Source: Massilia aquatica
GTDB taxonomy: Bacteria > Pseudomonadota > Gammaproteobacteria > Burkholderiales > Burkholderiaceae_D
Direction of reading: 5' to 3'
Assembly (NCBI RefSeq): GCF_011682045.1
Contig: NZ_VVIW01000006.1
Location: 62,001-126,000 of the forward strand
DNA length: 64,000 nt
Notes under the pieces: model-generated
What the model saw: only the letters and a program-made list of their open reading frames with translations
Database searches by the model: none
What the model was told of the DNA's origin: nothing
Position numbers and translations under genes: made by a program
In this document: in pieces, positions 1-8,718 of the stretch
How positions within the stretch are numbered: position 1 is the first letter of the stretch
How the letters are laid out: each line of letters begins with the position of its first letter

Positions 1-1
1 C

Positions 2-58
2 GTGGAGCACGTGGAAGACCTGCGCGACGACCTGCGCGCCGCGCTCGCGGCCATCTGA
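2..58 (+). CDS. C-terminal end of a probable PLP-dependent Cys/Met metabolism enzyme (partial)
   Basis: Only the last 18 codons are present; the gene enters from the left edge and stops at TGA 56-58. The visible tail, EHVEDLRDDLRAALAAI, resembles the C-terminus of the cystathionine gamma-synthase / O-acylhomoserine sulfhydrylase family, which typically ends with a GIEH-(V/I)-(D/E)-DL-like segment followed by an Ala/Leu-rich helix. The gene converges on the sheath gene, with only 24 bp between the stop codons. The family call rests on this short tail and could be wrong. Confidence 0.5.
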   Translation: MEHVEDLRDDLRAALAAI

Positions 59-82
59 GCCCGGCGGGCGCCGGCGCAGCCA

Positions 83-1672
83 TCAGTGGCTGCGCACCTG
101 GCCGGCCGCCTGCTGCACGTGCACCAGCACGAACTGGCCGGCCTTGAGCGGGGCGAAACCGACAGTGATGTTGAGCACACCGTGCTCCACATCGTCCTGG
201 GTGGTCGTCTCCGGCCCGCAGCTGACAAAAAACGCTTCGTGCGGTGCCTTGCCCTGGAACGCGCCCTGGCGGAACAGGCCGACCATGAAAGCGTGGATGC
301 TCAGGCGTACCTGGGCCCATAGCTGGTCGTCGTTCTGTTCGCACAGTACCCAGCGCGTGCCGCGCACCAGGCTCTCTTCGATATACAGCGCGGTGCGCCG
401 CACCGGAATGCATTTGCCCTGCGCGCCATCGGGGTCGTCGCTGTGCAGGGTGCGCGCGCCCCACACGATGCGTCCGGCCGACGGCATGCTGCGCAGGCAG
501 TTGATGCCGAGGGGGTTGAGCATGCCGTTGTCGCTGTCGGACACCGGCACGCTCAGTTCCGGCACGCCGATCAGGGTGGCGTCCATGCCGACCGGCGCTT
601 TCCAGACGCCGCGCTGCTGGTCGGTGCGGGCGATGATGCCGGCCACCGCGCCGCACGGGGCCAGGCGCGTGAGCCGGCCGCCGCGCTGGTCGACCGGCTG
701 CAGCAGGCGCGGGAAGAACAGCGCCGCATTCCTGCTGCTGGTGCCGAGTGCGGCCACGCCTTCGAGCGCGTTGTCGACGCTGCGCCAGGCCGGCGGCGGG
801 TCGACCAGCAGCATGGCGCGCCGCAGTTCGCAGTAAGCGCCCGCTTCGGCCACCAGGGCGCTGTGCACGCCCGCGTCGAGCAGGTCGCCGCCGTTGTCGA
901 GGTAGGGAGGAAGACACAGCAGGTTGAACAAATCGGCGCGGTCGAGCGCATACAGGCCGGCCTTGTGCGCCATTTTGCCGCTGCCGATGAAGTCCGCCAG
1001 CGTGAGCGGCAGTTCGTCGGCGGCGTGGTCAAGCACCATCACGCCGCTGTTGCTGGCGGCGCCGCACTCCCAGGCATCGCCGTGCTCCGGCGCGCGCGCA
1101 TGGCTGGCGGGGCGCTCAAGCGGCAGCGCGCCGCTCATAGTCACCAGGCGCGAGATGCTGCGCAAGACCAGGTCGACCCGGCGCGGATGGCTCGCGCCGA
1201 GCGAGAGATTGCGAAACAGCTCCACCTGGCCGGTGGCGCTGTCGCGCACCGACAGGTTGAAGCTGTCCGGGTCACCCGAGAGCAGCTCGTGGTCGACGCG
1301 CACCTGCAGCGCATTGCCCCACGTACCCGGGTCGCGCGCCTGCAGGGTCAATGCCCCGGCGCGCAGGATGGCGTGGCTGCGCACCACGCCGTCCACCGGT
1401 GCCGGGGCGTGGTACAGGCGCACGATGACGGCCTTGGCGCCGCCGTTCAGGAAGAAATCGCGCACCGCGAAGCCGAGCGCACTGTCCTCCCACAAGCCGC
1501 CGAACAGGCGCTCGAACTGGGCGAAGCTGGCGATGCTGACCGGTTCGTCCACCGGCCCGCGCAGGGCGCGCCCAACAAACGCGGTGATCGAGGTGGCCAC
1601 ACCGGCAATCGGGTGCACCGCTGTGGGAAGCTGCTCGGTGACGGTGCTGGCGTAGCTCATTGCGGCATGCAT
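83..1672 (-). CDS. Phage tail sheath family protein (orphan)
   Basis: A 529-residue protein with the hallmarks of contractile-tail sheath proteins. The N-terminus has the T-x-FVGRALRGP insertion strand, followed by FGGLWEDSALGFAVRDFFLNGG. The C-terminal third has the ETTTQDDVEHGVLNITVGFA segment and a closing FVLVHVQQAAGQ strand, so the protein looks complete. Sheath proteins form the contracting outer tube of myophage tails and related injection systems. I chose ATG 1672 because AGGAG lies 5 nt upstream; an upstream in-frame start would add 40 residues that do not look like sheath. No tube, baseplate, spike or tail ATPase gene adjoins it: upstream is clpA and downstream is a convergent metabolic gene. 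It may be a relic, or a component used in trans by a system elsewhere. Confidence 0.85.
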   Translation of the reverse strand: MHAAMSYASTVTEQLPTAVHPIAGVATSITAFVGRALRGPVDEPVSIASFAQFERLFGGLWEDSALGFAVRDFFLNGGAKAVIVRLYHAPAPVDGVVRSHAILRAGALTLQARDPGTWGNALQVRVDHELLSGDPDSFNLSVRDSATGQVELFRNLSLGASHPRRVDLVLRSISRLVTMSGALPLERPASHARAPEHGDAWECGAASNSGVMVLDHAADELPLTLADFIGSGKMAHKAGLYALDRADLFNLLCLPPYLDNGGDLLDAGVHSALVAEAGAYCELRRAMLLVDPPPAWRSVDNALEGVAALGTSSRNAALFFPRLLQPVDQRGGRLTRLAPCGAVAGIIARTDQQRGVWKAPVGMDATLIGVPELSVPVSDSDNGMLNPLGINCLRSMPSAGRIVWGARTLHSDDPDGAQGKCIPVRRTALYIEESLVRGTRWVLCEQNDDQLWAQVRLSIHAFMVGLFRQGAFQGKAPHEAFFVSCGPETTTQDDVEHGVLNITVGFAPLKAGQFVLVHVQQAAGQVRSH

Positions 1673-1851
1673 GGGATCTCCTGTTTCATTCTCTATATTC
1701 ACGGCTGCATTAAACTGCGGCGATATAGCTATTAGATGCCCTTTGAAAACGTTATCTTTGACATTGATCAATGGTACAAGCGGACTCTTCAATAGTTTTG
1801 AGAAACGGGCTTGACATCGCTGGAGGAAAACCGGGTCGCATTCCGGTGTCC

Positions 1852-1886
1852 ATAAAAAAAGCCCGCATGGTCTGCGGGCTTTTTTG
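1852..1886 (-). terminator. Bidirectional rho-independent terminator after clpA
   Basis: A 7-bp perfect stem (GCCCGCA 1861-1867 with TGCGGGC 1873-1879) encloses a 5-nt loop. It is flanked by seven A on the left and seven T on the right. Read on the minus strand it ends the clpS-clpA transcript; it could also stop any rightward transcript. Confidence 0.85.
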
Positions 1887-1900
1887 ATTGCTGCTGGTGC

Positions 1901-4201
1901 TTATTCGATTTCGACCGTTTCCGGTGCCGCCGGCGGCGGCGCGGCGTCGGACTCGGGGAATTCGAGCGTGACCGCATCCTTGTCGTCCATGTCGACCGTG
2001 ACCCGGCCGCCACTGACCAGGCGACCGAACAGCAGTTCGTCGGCCAGCGCCTTGCGGATCATGTCCTGGATCAGGCGCGCCATCGGACGCGCTCCCATCT
2101 GCGGATCGAATCCTTTCTTCGCGAGGAACTTGCGCAGTTTCTCGGTGAAGATGGCTTCGACCTTCTTCTCGTGCAGCTGTTCTTCGAGCTGCATGAGGAA
2201 CTTGTCGACCACGCGCAGGATGATTTCTTCGTCCAGCGCGCGGAAGCTGATGGTGGCGTCGATCCGGTTGCGGAACTCCGGCGTGAACATGCGCTTGATG
2301 TCGGCCATCTCGTCGCCCGCCGCCTTGGAGTCGGTAAAGCCCATCGAGCGCTTGGTCAGGCTCTCGGCGCCGGCATTGGTCGTCATGATGATGATCACGT
2401 TGCGGAAGTCCGCCTTGCGCCCGTTGTTATCGGTCAGGGTGCCATGGTCCATCACCTGCAGCAGGATATTGAAAATATCCGGATGCGCTTTTTCGATCTC
2501 GTCGAGCAACAGCACCGCGTGCGGCTTCTTGGTGATGGCTTCGGTCAGCAAACCACCCTGGTCGAATCCGACGTAACCCGGCGGCGCGCCGATCAGGCGG
2601 CTGACGGCGTGGCGTTCCATGTACTCCGACATGTCGAAGCGGATCAGTTCGATACCCAGGATGAAGGCCAGCTGCTTGGCCACCTCGGTCTTGCCGACCC
2701 CGGTCGGACCGGAGAACAGGAAGGAGCCGATCGGCTTGTCGGTCTTGCCCAAACCGGCGCGCGCCATCTTGATCGCCGACGACAGCGCGTCGATCGCAGG
2801 CTCCTGGCCGAACACGACGTTGCGCAGGTCGCGGTCGATGGTCTGGAGCTTGCTGCGGTCGTCCTGGTTGACCGTTTGCGGCGGGATGCGCGCGATCTTG
2901 GCAATGATGTCCTCGATCTCGGCCTTGCCGATGGTTTTCTTCTGCTTCGACTTCGGCAAAATCCGTTGCGCCGCGCCGGCTTCGTCGATGACGTCGATCG
3001 CCTTGTCGGGCAGATGACGGTCGTTGATGAAGCGCGCCGCCAGTTCGGCCGCCGTGGACAGCGCCGACGACGAATACTTCACGCCGTGGTGCTCTTCGAA
3101 GCGCGACTTGAGGCCGCGCAGGATCTGGATAGTCTGTTCGACGGTCGGCTCGTTGACATCCACTTTCTGGAAGCGGCGCGACAGGGCGTGGTCTTTTTCG
3201 AACACGCCGCGGAACTCGGTGTAGGTGGTCGCACCGATGCACTTGAGCTGGCCGTTGGCGAGCGCAGGTTTCAGCAGGTTGGACGCATCGAGCGTGCCGC
3301 CGGAGGCCGAGCCGGCGCCGATGATCGTGTGGATCTCGTCGATGAACAGGATGCCGTGCGGGGTTTCCTTGAGCTGCTTGAGGACCGCCTTGAGGCGCTG
3401 TTCGAAGTCGCCACGGTACTTGGTGCCGGCCAGCAGGGCCCCCATGTCGAGCGAATACACGATGGCATTCTGCAGGATTTCGGGCACTTCTTCCTGCGTG
3501 ATGCGCCAGGCCAGGCCCTCGGCGATCGCGGTCTTGCCGACCCCGGCTTCACCGACGAGCAGCGGATTATTCTTGCGGCGGCGGCACAGGATCTGGATCA
3601 CGCGGTCGACTTCGTCTTCGCGGCCGATCAGGGGATCGATCTTGCCTTCGGCAGCGGCCTTGTTCAGGTTCTGCGTGAACTGGTCGAGCGGGCTTTCCTT
3701 GGCCTGGCCTTCGACTTGCGCTTCTTCCACGCCTTCGGAGGTTTTTTGCGAGTCGACCTGCTGGTCCTTGCGCACGCCATGCGAAATGAAGTTGACCACG
3801 TCGAGGCGGGTCACGCCCTGCTGATGCAGGTAGTAGACCGCGTGCGAGTCTTTTTCGCCGAAGATCGCCACCAGCACGTTGGCGCCGGTGACTTCCTTCT
3901 TGCCATTGGAGGCGGATTGAACGTGCATGATGGCACGCTGGATCACGCGCTGGAAACCAAGCGTCGGCTGCGTGTCGACCTCGCCCGTGCCTGGCACGGT
4001 CGGGGTGTTGTCGCCGATGAAATTGGTCAGCGTCTTGCGCAGGTCTTCAATGTTGACGGCACAGGCGCGCAATACTTCCGCGGCCGATGGGTTGTCCAGA
4101 AGCGCCAGCAGCAAATGCTCAACGGTGATGAATTCATGCCGTGCTTGCCGAGCTTCGACAAAGGCCATGTGTAAAGAGACTTCCAGTTCCTGCGCAATCA
4201 T
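1901..4201 (-). CDS. clpA: ATP-dependent Clp protease ATP-binding subunit ClpA
   Basis: A 766-residue class 1 Hsp100 unfoldase, close to the usual ClpA length of about 760. It unfolds substrates and feeds them to the ClpP peptidase in the cytosol, including N-degron substrates delivered by ClpS. Visible are the Clp-N repeats at residues 1-145, AAA1 with Walker [10 protein letters not shown], the substrate-contacting GTKYRGDFE loop, AAA2 with Walker [10 protein letters not shown], and the [13 protein letters not shown] pore loop. The acidic linker between the N domain and AAA1 is typical of ClpA rather than ClpB, and there is no ClpB middle coiled coil. ATG 4201 is preceded by GGAGG and overlaps the clpS stop as ATGA, so translation is probably coupled. 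clpP is not in the window. Confidence 0.97.
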   Translation of the reverse strand: MIAQELEVSLHMAFVEARQARHEFITVEHLLLALLDNPSAAEVLRACAVNIEDLRKTLTNFIGDNTPTVPGTGEVDTQPTLGFQRVIQRAIMHVQSASNGKKEVTGANVLVAIFGEKDSHAVYYLHQQGVTRLDVVNFISHGVRKDQQVDSQKTSEGVEEAQVEGQAKESPLDQFTQNLNKAAAEGKIDPLIGREDEVDRVIQILCRRRKNNPLLVGEAGVGKTAIAEGLAWRITQEEVPEILQNAIVYSLDMGALLAGTKYRGDFEQRLKAVLKQLKETPHGILFIDEIHTIIGAGSASGGTLDASNLLKPALANGQLKCIGATTYTEFRGVFEKDHALSRRFQKVDVNEPTVEQTIQILRGLKSRFEEHHGVKYSSSALSTAAELAARFINDRHLPDKAIDVIDEAGAAQRILPKSKQKKTIGKAEIEDIIAKIARIPPQTVNQDDRSKLQTIDRDLRNVVFGQEPAIDALSSAIKMARAGLGKTDKPIGSFLFSGPTGVGKTEVAKQLAFILGIELIRFDMSEYMERHAVSRLIGAPPGYVGFDQGGLLTEAITKKPHAVLLLDEIEKAHPDIFNILLQVMDHGTLTDNNGRKADFRNVIIIMTTNAGAESLTKRSMGFTDSKAAGDEMADIKRMFTPEFRNRIDATISFRALDEEIILRVVDKFLMQLEEQLHEKKVEAIFTEKLRKFLAKKGFDPQMGARPMARLIQDMIRKALADELLFGRLVSGGRVTVDMDDKDAVTLEFPESDAAPPPAAPETVEIE

Positions 4202-4500
4202 ACTTCCTCCATCACGCACTGCAGGGGATGCCCCGCCTTGCGCGCATGCGTTAATACAAACTCCACTTTGGTACACGCTATATCTTTGGAAAACACGCCG
4301 CACACTCCCTTGCCGTGACGATGGACGGACAGCATGATCTGCGTAGCCGTTTCTCGGTCTTTGTTGAAGTATTCCTGGATGACGGCGACCACGAACTCCA
4401 TGGGCGTGTAGTCATCGTTCAGTAGTGCTACCTGGTACAGCGGCGGCGGCTTGACCGTCTGCCGCTCCAGCAGTTGTTCGGTATCTTGCTTAGTGGCCAT
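4198..4500 (-). CDS. clpS: ATP-dependent Clp protease adaptor ClpS
   Basis: A 100-residue adaptor that binds N-degron substrates and docks on the ClpA N-domain. The core [13 protein letters not shown], the [12 protein letters not shown] segment and the C-terminal LQCVMEEV are all typical of ClpS. The NDD motif and the M of TPMEFV belong to the specificity pocket for bulky N-terminal residues. It is the first gene of the clpS-clpA operon and overlaps clpA by 4 nt. It diverges from the cold-shock gene across a 320-bp spacer. Confidence 0.97.
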   Translation of the reverse strand: MATKQDTEQLLERQTVKPPPLYQVALLNDDYTPMEFVVAVIQEYFNKDRETATQIMLSVHRHGKGVCGVFSKDIACTKVEFVLTHARKAGHPLQCVMEEV

Positions 4501-4820
4501 ACGCTTATTCTAATGCTTTCGACGATGATGCTATGGGTAAATATCAGGGCATGTACATTTGTTTTCCATCTTACGCGTTTTCCGATCTATGCGCAGATGG
4601 GACCCTAATTCGGTAAATCAAGAGTTGCTTTTTCGCAGAGTGTGAGGAATTTGGCAATTCCAATGCAAAAGCGCTTGACTTGAATATTTTTTCAACCAAC
4701 AATGCGGTTATCGACTTGTACTTATGTACTTGTTGATAAGAAGTGAGCAGGCTGAGGAGGGGGCAGAAGCTTCTTGCTTTTATGGCTCGTGTGATTGGTT
4801 ATAATTTTGAAAGTTCTTTT
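4501..4820. other. Intergenic region between clpS and the cold-shock gene
   Basis: This divergent 320-bp spacer is more AT-rich than its surroundings and holds no convincing gene. It should carry the leftward clpS promoter and the rightward cold-shock promoter plus a leader. A purine-rich GAGGAGGGGG stretch at about 4755-4764 is too far from the cold-shock start to act as its ribosome binding site. Confidence 0.6.
4675..4703 (+). promoter_or_regulatory. Candidate sigma-70 promoter of the cold-shock gene
   Basis: TTGACT (4675-4680) and AACAAT (4698-4703) are separated by 17 nt, a good spacing with five and four matches to consensus. Starting here would give a leader of about 110 nt, in keeping with the long structured leaders known for cspA-type mRNAs. 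It was identified by eye only. Confidence 0.35.
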
Positions 4821-5024
4821 ATGGCAACAGGTACAGTTAAGTGGTTCAATGATTCCAAAGGTTTTGGCTTCATCACTCCAGATGACGGCGGCGAAGATCT
4901 GTTCGCGCACTTCTCCGCAATCAACATGAACGGTTTCAAGACCCTCAAAGAAGGTCAAAAAGTTCAATTCGAAGTCACGCAAGGCCCTAAAGGCAAGCAA
5001 GCTTCCAACATCCAGGCTGCTTAA
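4821..5024 (+). CDS. cspA: Cold-shock protein, CspA family
   Basis: A 67-residue single cold-shock domain protein, the standard length. The RNA-binding motifs RNP1 (KGFGFI) and RNP2 (DLFAHFS) are intact, as is the N-terminal TGTVKWFN. Such proteins bind single-stranded RNA and DNA and act as RNA chaperones. The start was chosen at MATGTVKW; an in-frame upstream extension of 26 residues does not belong to the family. A strong terminator follows directly, so the gene is monocistronic. It could be any one of several paralogues, so the symbol gives the family only. Confidence 0.95.
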   Translation: MATGTVKWFNDSKGFGFITPDDGGEDLFAHFSAINMNGFKTLKEGQKVQFEVTQGPKGKQASNIQAA

Positions 5025-5043
5025 GCAATCACCGATGTAAAGA

Positions 5044-5069
5044 GCCCCGCTTTCGAGCGGGGCTTTTTT
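5044..5069 (+). terminator. Rho-independent terminator of the cold-shock gene
   Basis: A perfect 8-bp GC stem (GCCCCGCT 5044-5051 with AGCGGGGC 5056-5063) with a TTCG tetraloop is followed by six T. It lies 19 nt after the cspA-type stop codon. Confidence 0.95.
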
Positions 5070-5087
5070 ATCTCCGCTACACATTCC

Positions 5088-5579
5088 ATGACGATCATCT
5101 TACAGCTTCTCAGCCTTGCCGACCTGCGCACGCTTGCCGCCGCGCGCGTGCCACGCCACCTCACCACCAGCGCCGCTCCCGGCGCCCTGCCGCCAGCGTT
5201 TGTCGCGCAGCGCGCACTCGCGCTCATCGAAGCCGGCAAGAGCCCGGCCTGGTGCGCCACCTTCGTCATGCTGCGCCTGAGCGACCAGATGGTGGTCGGC
5301 GCCTGCGGTTTCAAGGATGAACCGCAGGACGGCCAGGTCGAGATCGGCTACGGCGTCTCGCCCGACTGGCGCGGCCAAGGCATCGCCACCGACGCGGTGG
5401 CCGAACTGGCGCGCATCGCGTTTGCCAGCGGCGCGGTCGAGCGCGTGCTGGCGCAGATCGCACCCGGCAATACCGCTTCGCTGCGGGTGGTGGGCAAACT
5501 GGGCTTCCAGGCCGGCGCCACGGTGCTCGACGCCGAAGGCGATGAACTGGTGCAGTGGACCCTGCACAAACCGGCCTGA
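5088..5579 (+). CDS. GNAT family N-acetyltransferase
   Basis: A 163-residue acetyltransferase of the RimJ/RimL-like group. The acetyl-CoA binding motif A is VSPDWRGQGIATDAV (around residues 90-104), with the RGQG(I)A signature. It is followed by the NTASLRVVGKLGF segment typical of acetyltransferase_3 proteins. The substrate cannot be predicted. The start is uncertain because no clear Shine-Dalgarno sequence precedes ATG 5088. It is convergent with the following GST gene, and the two stop codons abut as TGATCA. Confidence 0.85.
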   Translation: MTIILQLLSLADLRTLAAARVPRHLTTSAAPGALPPAFVAQRALALIEAGKSPAWCATFVMLRLSDQMVVGACGFKDEPQDGQVEIGYGVSPDWRGQGIATDAVAELARIAFASGAVERVLAQIAPGNTASLRVVGKLGFQAGATVLDAEGDELVQWTLHKPA

Positions 5580-6218
5580 TCAGGCCCGCTCGAACACGGC
5601 CATCTGGTCGCGCAGCGCTTTCTGGAACGCGGGGCGCGCTTCGCAGCGTGCCTGGTAAGCCCTGAGGGTCGGATACTCGTCGATGATGCTGGTATGGCGC
5701 AGCAGGCGCAGCACCGTGGTCATCATCAGGTCGCCCGCGCTGAAGGCGCCGTCGAGATAGTCGCGCTCGCCCAGCCACGCGGCCAGCTGTCTCAAACGCA
5801 CGTGCACGTCGTCCAGCGCGCCGGGGCGACGCAGCCTGGCCCACTCCTCGCCGCCGAAAAACAGGTCGATCGCGGCCAGTTGCTGGATCGGCGGCTCGAG
5901 CGTATTGAGGGCCGCGAAGATCCAGCCGGCGGCGCGCGCCCTGCCCGCTTCATCCTTGGGAAACAGGGCGCCGCTGCGCTGCGCGATATGCAGCACGATC
6001 GCGCCCGATTCGAACATCGCAAAGTCGCCCTCCTGCAGCATCGGCACCTGGCCGAACGGTTGCAAGGCGAGGTAATCGGGCGCGCTCTGGTCGGCCCGCC
6101 CGATCAGGCGAACCTCGTAGGGCAGGCCGGCTTCGTCGAGCGCCCAGCGCACGCGCAGATCGCGCACAAGGCCCTGGGCGAAGGGAGGAACGTACTGGAA
6201 GGCACTGATCGTCGGCAT
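5580..6218 (-). CDS. Glutathione S-transferase family protein
   Basis: A 212-residue protein with the two-domain GST layout. The N-terminal thioredoxin-like domain carries PFGQVPMLQEGD and FESGAIVLHIA, where the cis-Pro after QV and the Glu-Ser pair contact glutathione. The C-terminal helical domain includes the FSAGDLMMTTVLRLL N-capping-like segment. These enzymes typically conjugate or reduce electrophiles with glutathione in the cytosol; the substrate is unknown. It is a single gene whose stop codon abuts that of the convergent acetyltransferase. Confidence 0.9.
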   Translation of the reverse strand: MPTISAFQYVPPFAQGLVRDLRVRWALDEAGLPYEVRLIGRADQSAPDYLALQPFGQVPMLQEGDFAMFESGAIVLHIAQRSGALFPKDEAGRARAAGWIFAALNTLEPPIQQLAAIDLFFGGEEWARLRRPGALDDVHVRLRQLAAWLGERDYLDGAFSAGDLMMTTVLRLLRHTSIIDEYPTLRAYQARCEARPAFQKALRDQMAVFERA

Positions 6219-6316
6219 GGCGGGATTCTCCGGAAAGTGGATCTTGATTCCGGATCATAAACCGTTGCGGCGCTCGGGCGCGCCGCCCGCCAGCGGCGGC
6301 GCGCCTCATCGACCGG

Positions 6317-8368
6317 TCAGATGGCCTGCAGTCCCACGCTCTCCTGCGACTCGGGCGCGCCCGGCGCATTGCGATTGACGCAAACGACACGCCAGTAGTA
6401 CTCGCCGCCGCTCACCAGCTTCAGCGGCGCCCAGCGCATCGAGGTCGGCGCGTTTTTGTTGTCGTACCACGTTTCGAAGAATTCCACCGGGAGCCGGCGG
6501 TAAGCCTCCGCCGTGCACGATGTCGCGTTCGTCACCTGGTAGGACACGGTGACGGGAACGCTGGTTGACACCGGCGGCACGCCATTGGTCGTCGGCACGC
6601 CGTCGACGCTGAACGTGATGACCGGCTCCAGGCCGCGCGCCGACGCACTGGCGCTATTGGTCTCGCCATTGGCGGAACGGCAGTCGACATCCCAGCGGTG
6701 CAGGCCCGGGGCGCGCGTCACGCTGCCCCAGTTGAAGGAGGTCGGGCCGGCCAGCTTTTGCTCGACCAGGTTGCCATCGACATAGGCACGCATATCGCAG
6801 CTTTGCGCGCCCAGCGCCTCATAGCGCAGCTCGAACGGGGTGGCGGCGGTCAGCGCCGGGTTGGGCGCCGCACCGAGCATGGCCGGGCTGGGGCTCGAGC
6901 GCTGGGTGCCGATCTTGAATTCGACAGTCGGCCTGGCCTTGTGCGCGGCGCCGGCGATGCTGGCCACCCGCAACGGCGTGCCCTGGGTCAGCGCACCGCC
7001 GCTGACCAGGCGCGCGCGGATCGCGTTTTCCACTTCGCCCGGCGTACGCAGGGTGGGCGTGGTTTCGATCAGGCGCGCCGCCAGCGCGCTCACGTGCGGC
7101 GCCGCCCACGAGGTGCCGGAACTGACGACGTAGGTTGAGCCATAGCTGTTCATCCAGGTCGACCTGACGTTCTTGCCAGGCGCCCAGGCATCGACGCAAC
7201 TGCCGAAGTTCGAGCCCATCTCGGTCACGCCCTTGGGGTCGAGCGGGGCAAAGGCGCCGCTGCCGTTGAGGGGCTGGGCCGGCTGGCCATTGCTGTCGAT
7301 CGCGCCGACCACCAGCGCGCCGTCGGACGGCAGCTTGTCGTTGAAGCTGTAAAAGCAGGCGTCGTTGTAGCGGTTGCCGGCCGACTGCACGAACACCGCG
7401 CCGCGATAGCCGCTGGCGCTGTCGGGCGCGATCAGGGCGCGCACGCTCTTCTGGAAAGCGGCGACCAGCGGCATGCGGTCAGGTGTCAGATTGACCATCT
7501 GGAAATTGCTCGACAAATTGACCACACCCATGCGTCCCTCGGCCAGGATGCGGCGCTTGGCTTCGTCCAGGGCGGCGATCACGTTGGCAAAACTGTTGCT
7601 GCCGGCCGCGCAGGTGGGGTCGCCGTAGGCCAGCGAGACCAATCTGGCGCCGGCGTTGACCCCGGTGACGCCGGCATTGTCGTTCTTGGCGGCGATGATG
7701 CCGGCCACGAAGGTCGCATGCGGATACTTGCCGATGGCGCAAGCGCCAGGGGCGTTCCAGCGTGCGCTGACCGGCACGTCCACGTGGTTGGCGATGCCGC
7801 TGTCGATCACATACACGGTGGCGCCGCCGGTACTGGCCGCGCTGCCGCCGACGGCCTGTACACCCCACGGCAAGGTGCTGGCGCCGACCTGCACGTCGGT
7901 CCACACGGCGCTCGCGCTGGCCTCGGCCTCGATGTCCGGAGACACCGACTTGATGCGCGCATCGCGCCTGAGCGCCGTTACCTGCTGCTCGGTCAGATAG
8001 GCGGCAAAACCCTGCAAGGTGTGGCTGTAGGCATGGGTGGCGGCGACCCGGTGCGCCGCTTCGACCTCGTGCAGCAGGCGCATCACTTTGCCGTCGTGGT
8101 CGGCGCCGAAGCGCGGGTCGCTGACCGCCTTGGCCGAATAGCGCTGCGCGGCCGTGTCGGCGAACAGGACGATGTAACGGATGGTACCAGCTTCGTTGCG
8201 GATCGGCGCCTGCGACGCCGGCGCGGCTTGCCGCAACGCCGCCGCGCCAGCCGGCAGAACCGGCGCGACGCCGCCGTTCTGGGCGCTCGCCATGCCCGCC
8301 AACGCTCCGGCGCCGAACACGCCGCCAGCCACGATCGCCCGCACACATTTGCCAATTGCTCTTGTCAT
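6317..8368 (-). CDS. Secreted S8 family (subtilisin-like) serine protease
   Basis: A 683-residue exported preproprotease. Residues 1-29 form a signal peptide ending near ASA-QN. Residues about 60-150 look like an inhibitor I9 propeptide. The peptidase domain has Asp in VYVIDSGI (about 189), His in PHATFVAG (about 217), the oxyanion Asn in QSAGN and Ser in SSGTSWAAPHV (about 420). The usual HGTH box is altered to HATF, but the catalytic His is kept. About 220 residues follow the catalytic domain; they contain paired cysteines and may be Ig-like domains for substrate binding. ATG 8368 is preceded by GGAAGA. It is probably secreted, possibly through the type II system at 14.8-24.3 kb, but there is no direct evidence for that. 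Confidence 0.9.
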   Translation of the reverse strand: MTRAIGKCVRAIVAGGVFGAGALAGMASAQNGGVAPVLPAGAAALRQAAPASQAPIRNEAGTIRYIVLFADTAAQRYSAKAVSDPRFGADHDGKVMRLLHEVEAAHRVAATHAYSHTLQGFAAYLTEQQVTALRRDARIKSVSPDIEAEASASAVWTDVQVGASTLPWGVQAVGGSAASTGGATVYVIDSGIANHVDVPVSARWNAPGACAIGKYPHATFVAGIIAAKNDNAGVTGVNAGARLVSLAYGDPTCAAGSNSFANVIAALDEAKRRILAEGRMGVVNLSSNFQMVNLTPDRMPLVAAFQKSVRALIAPDSASGYRGAVFVQSAGNRYNDACFYSFNDKLPSDGALVVGAIDSNGQPAQPLNGSGAFAPLDPKGVTEMGSNFGSCVDAWAPGKNVRSTWMNSYGSTYVVSSGTSWAAPHVSALAARLIETTPTLRTPGEVENAIRARLVSGGALTQGTPLRVASIAGAAHKARPTVEFKIGTQRSSPSPAMLGAAPNPALTAATPFELRYEALGAQSCDMRAYVDGNLVEQKLAGPTSFNWGSVTRAPGLHRWDVDCRSANGETNSASASARGLEPVITFSVDGVPTTNGVPPVSTSVPVTVSYQVTNATSCTAEAYRRLPVEFFETWYDNKNAPTSMRWAPLKLVSGGEYYWRVVCVNRNAPGAPESQESVGLQAI

Positions 8369-8718
8369 TTTCTTCCGTGTAGTGGTTGGCACATCCACGA
8401 TTGTGAATATGCAGAATGCGTTGTATAAATACCAACAGCGGCAAGAAGTGTAACGTAAATATCAGTTACATATTATTAACATTTTAGAAATTAAATATCG
8501 CTGCGAAAGCAAGGATGGCGATGCCATGCGCAGGGCATGGCGATGCGCATGAAGGCTGCATTGGGATGGGTTGGCAGGTCGGAAAAAAGGTCTGGTGGGC
8601 GCGGCACGGCATCGTGGCGCGATACCGGAAGCACCGTGCGGCAGTATCTGCGGCACGCCCTGTTTACATCGCATGCGGGCGTGCAAAACTGCCTTCCCGA
8701 CCCGCACAGGAGTTTTTT
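8369..8718. other. Intergenic region upstream of two divergent genes
   Basis: This 350-bp spacer separates the protease and hydroxylase genes, which are transcribed away from each other. Its left third (about 8400-8500) is AT-rich and probably carries the protease promoter. A small palindrome (GCCATGC 8523-8529 with GCATGGC 8535-8541) is the only structure I see. Reading frames through it lack coding character. Confidence 0.5.

Noticed and set aside
443-1735. Open reading frame of 430 codons opposite the sheath gene
   Set aside because: It is antisense to the sheath gene and has no start signal or family features.
2171-4174. Open reading frame of 667 codons on the plus strand, opposite clpA
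   Set aside because: It lies wholly inside clpA, whose reading frame encodes every expected motif. The frame is a GC-rich shadow.
4800-4805. TATAAT directly upstream of the cold-shock gene
   Set aside because: It would leave a leader of less than 10 nt, against the long leaders usual for cspA-type genes. No -35 element is appropriately placed.
8523-8541. 7-bp palindrome in the protease-hydroxylase spacer
   Set aside because: It is short, isolated, without a T run and with no repeat elsewhere that I could see. It may be chance in GC-rich DNA.
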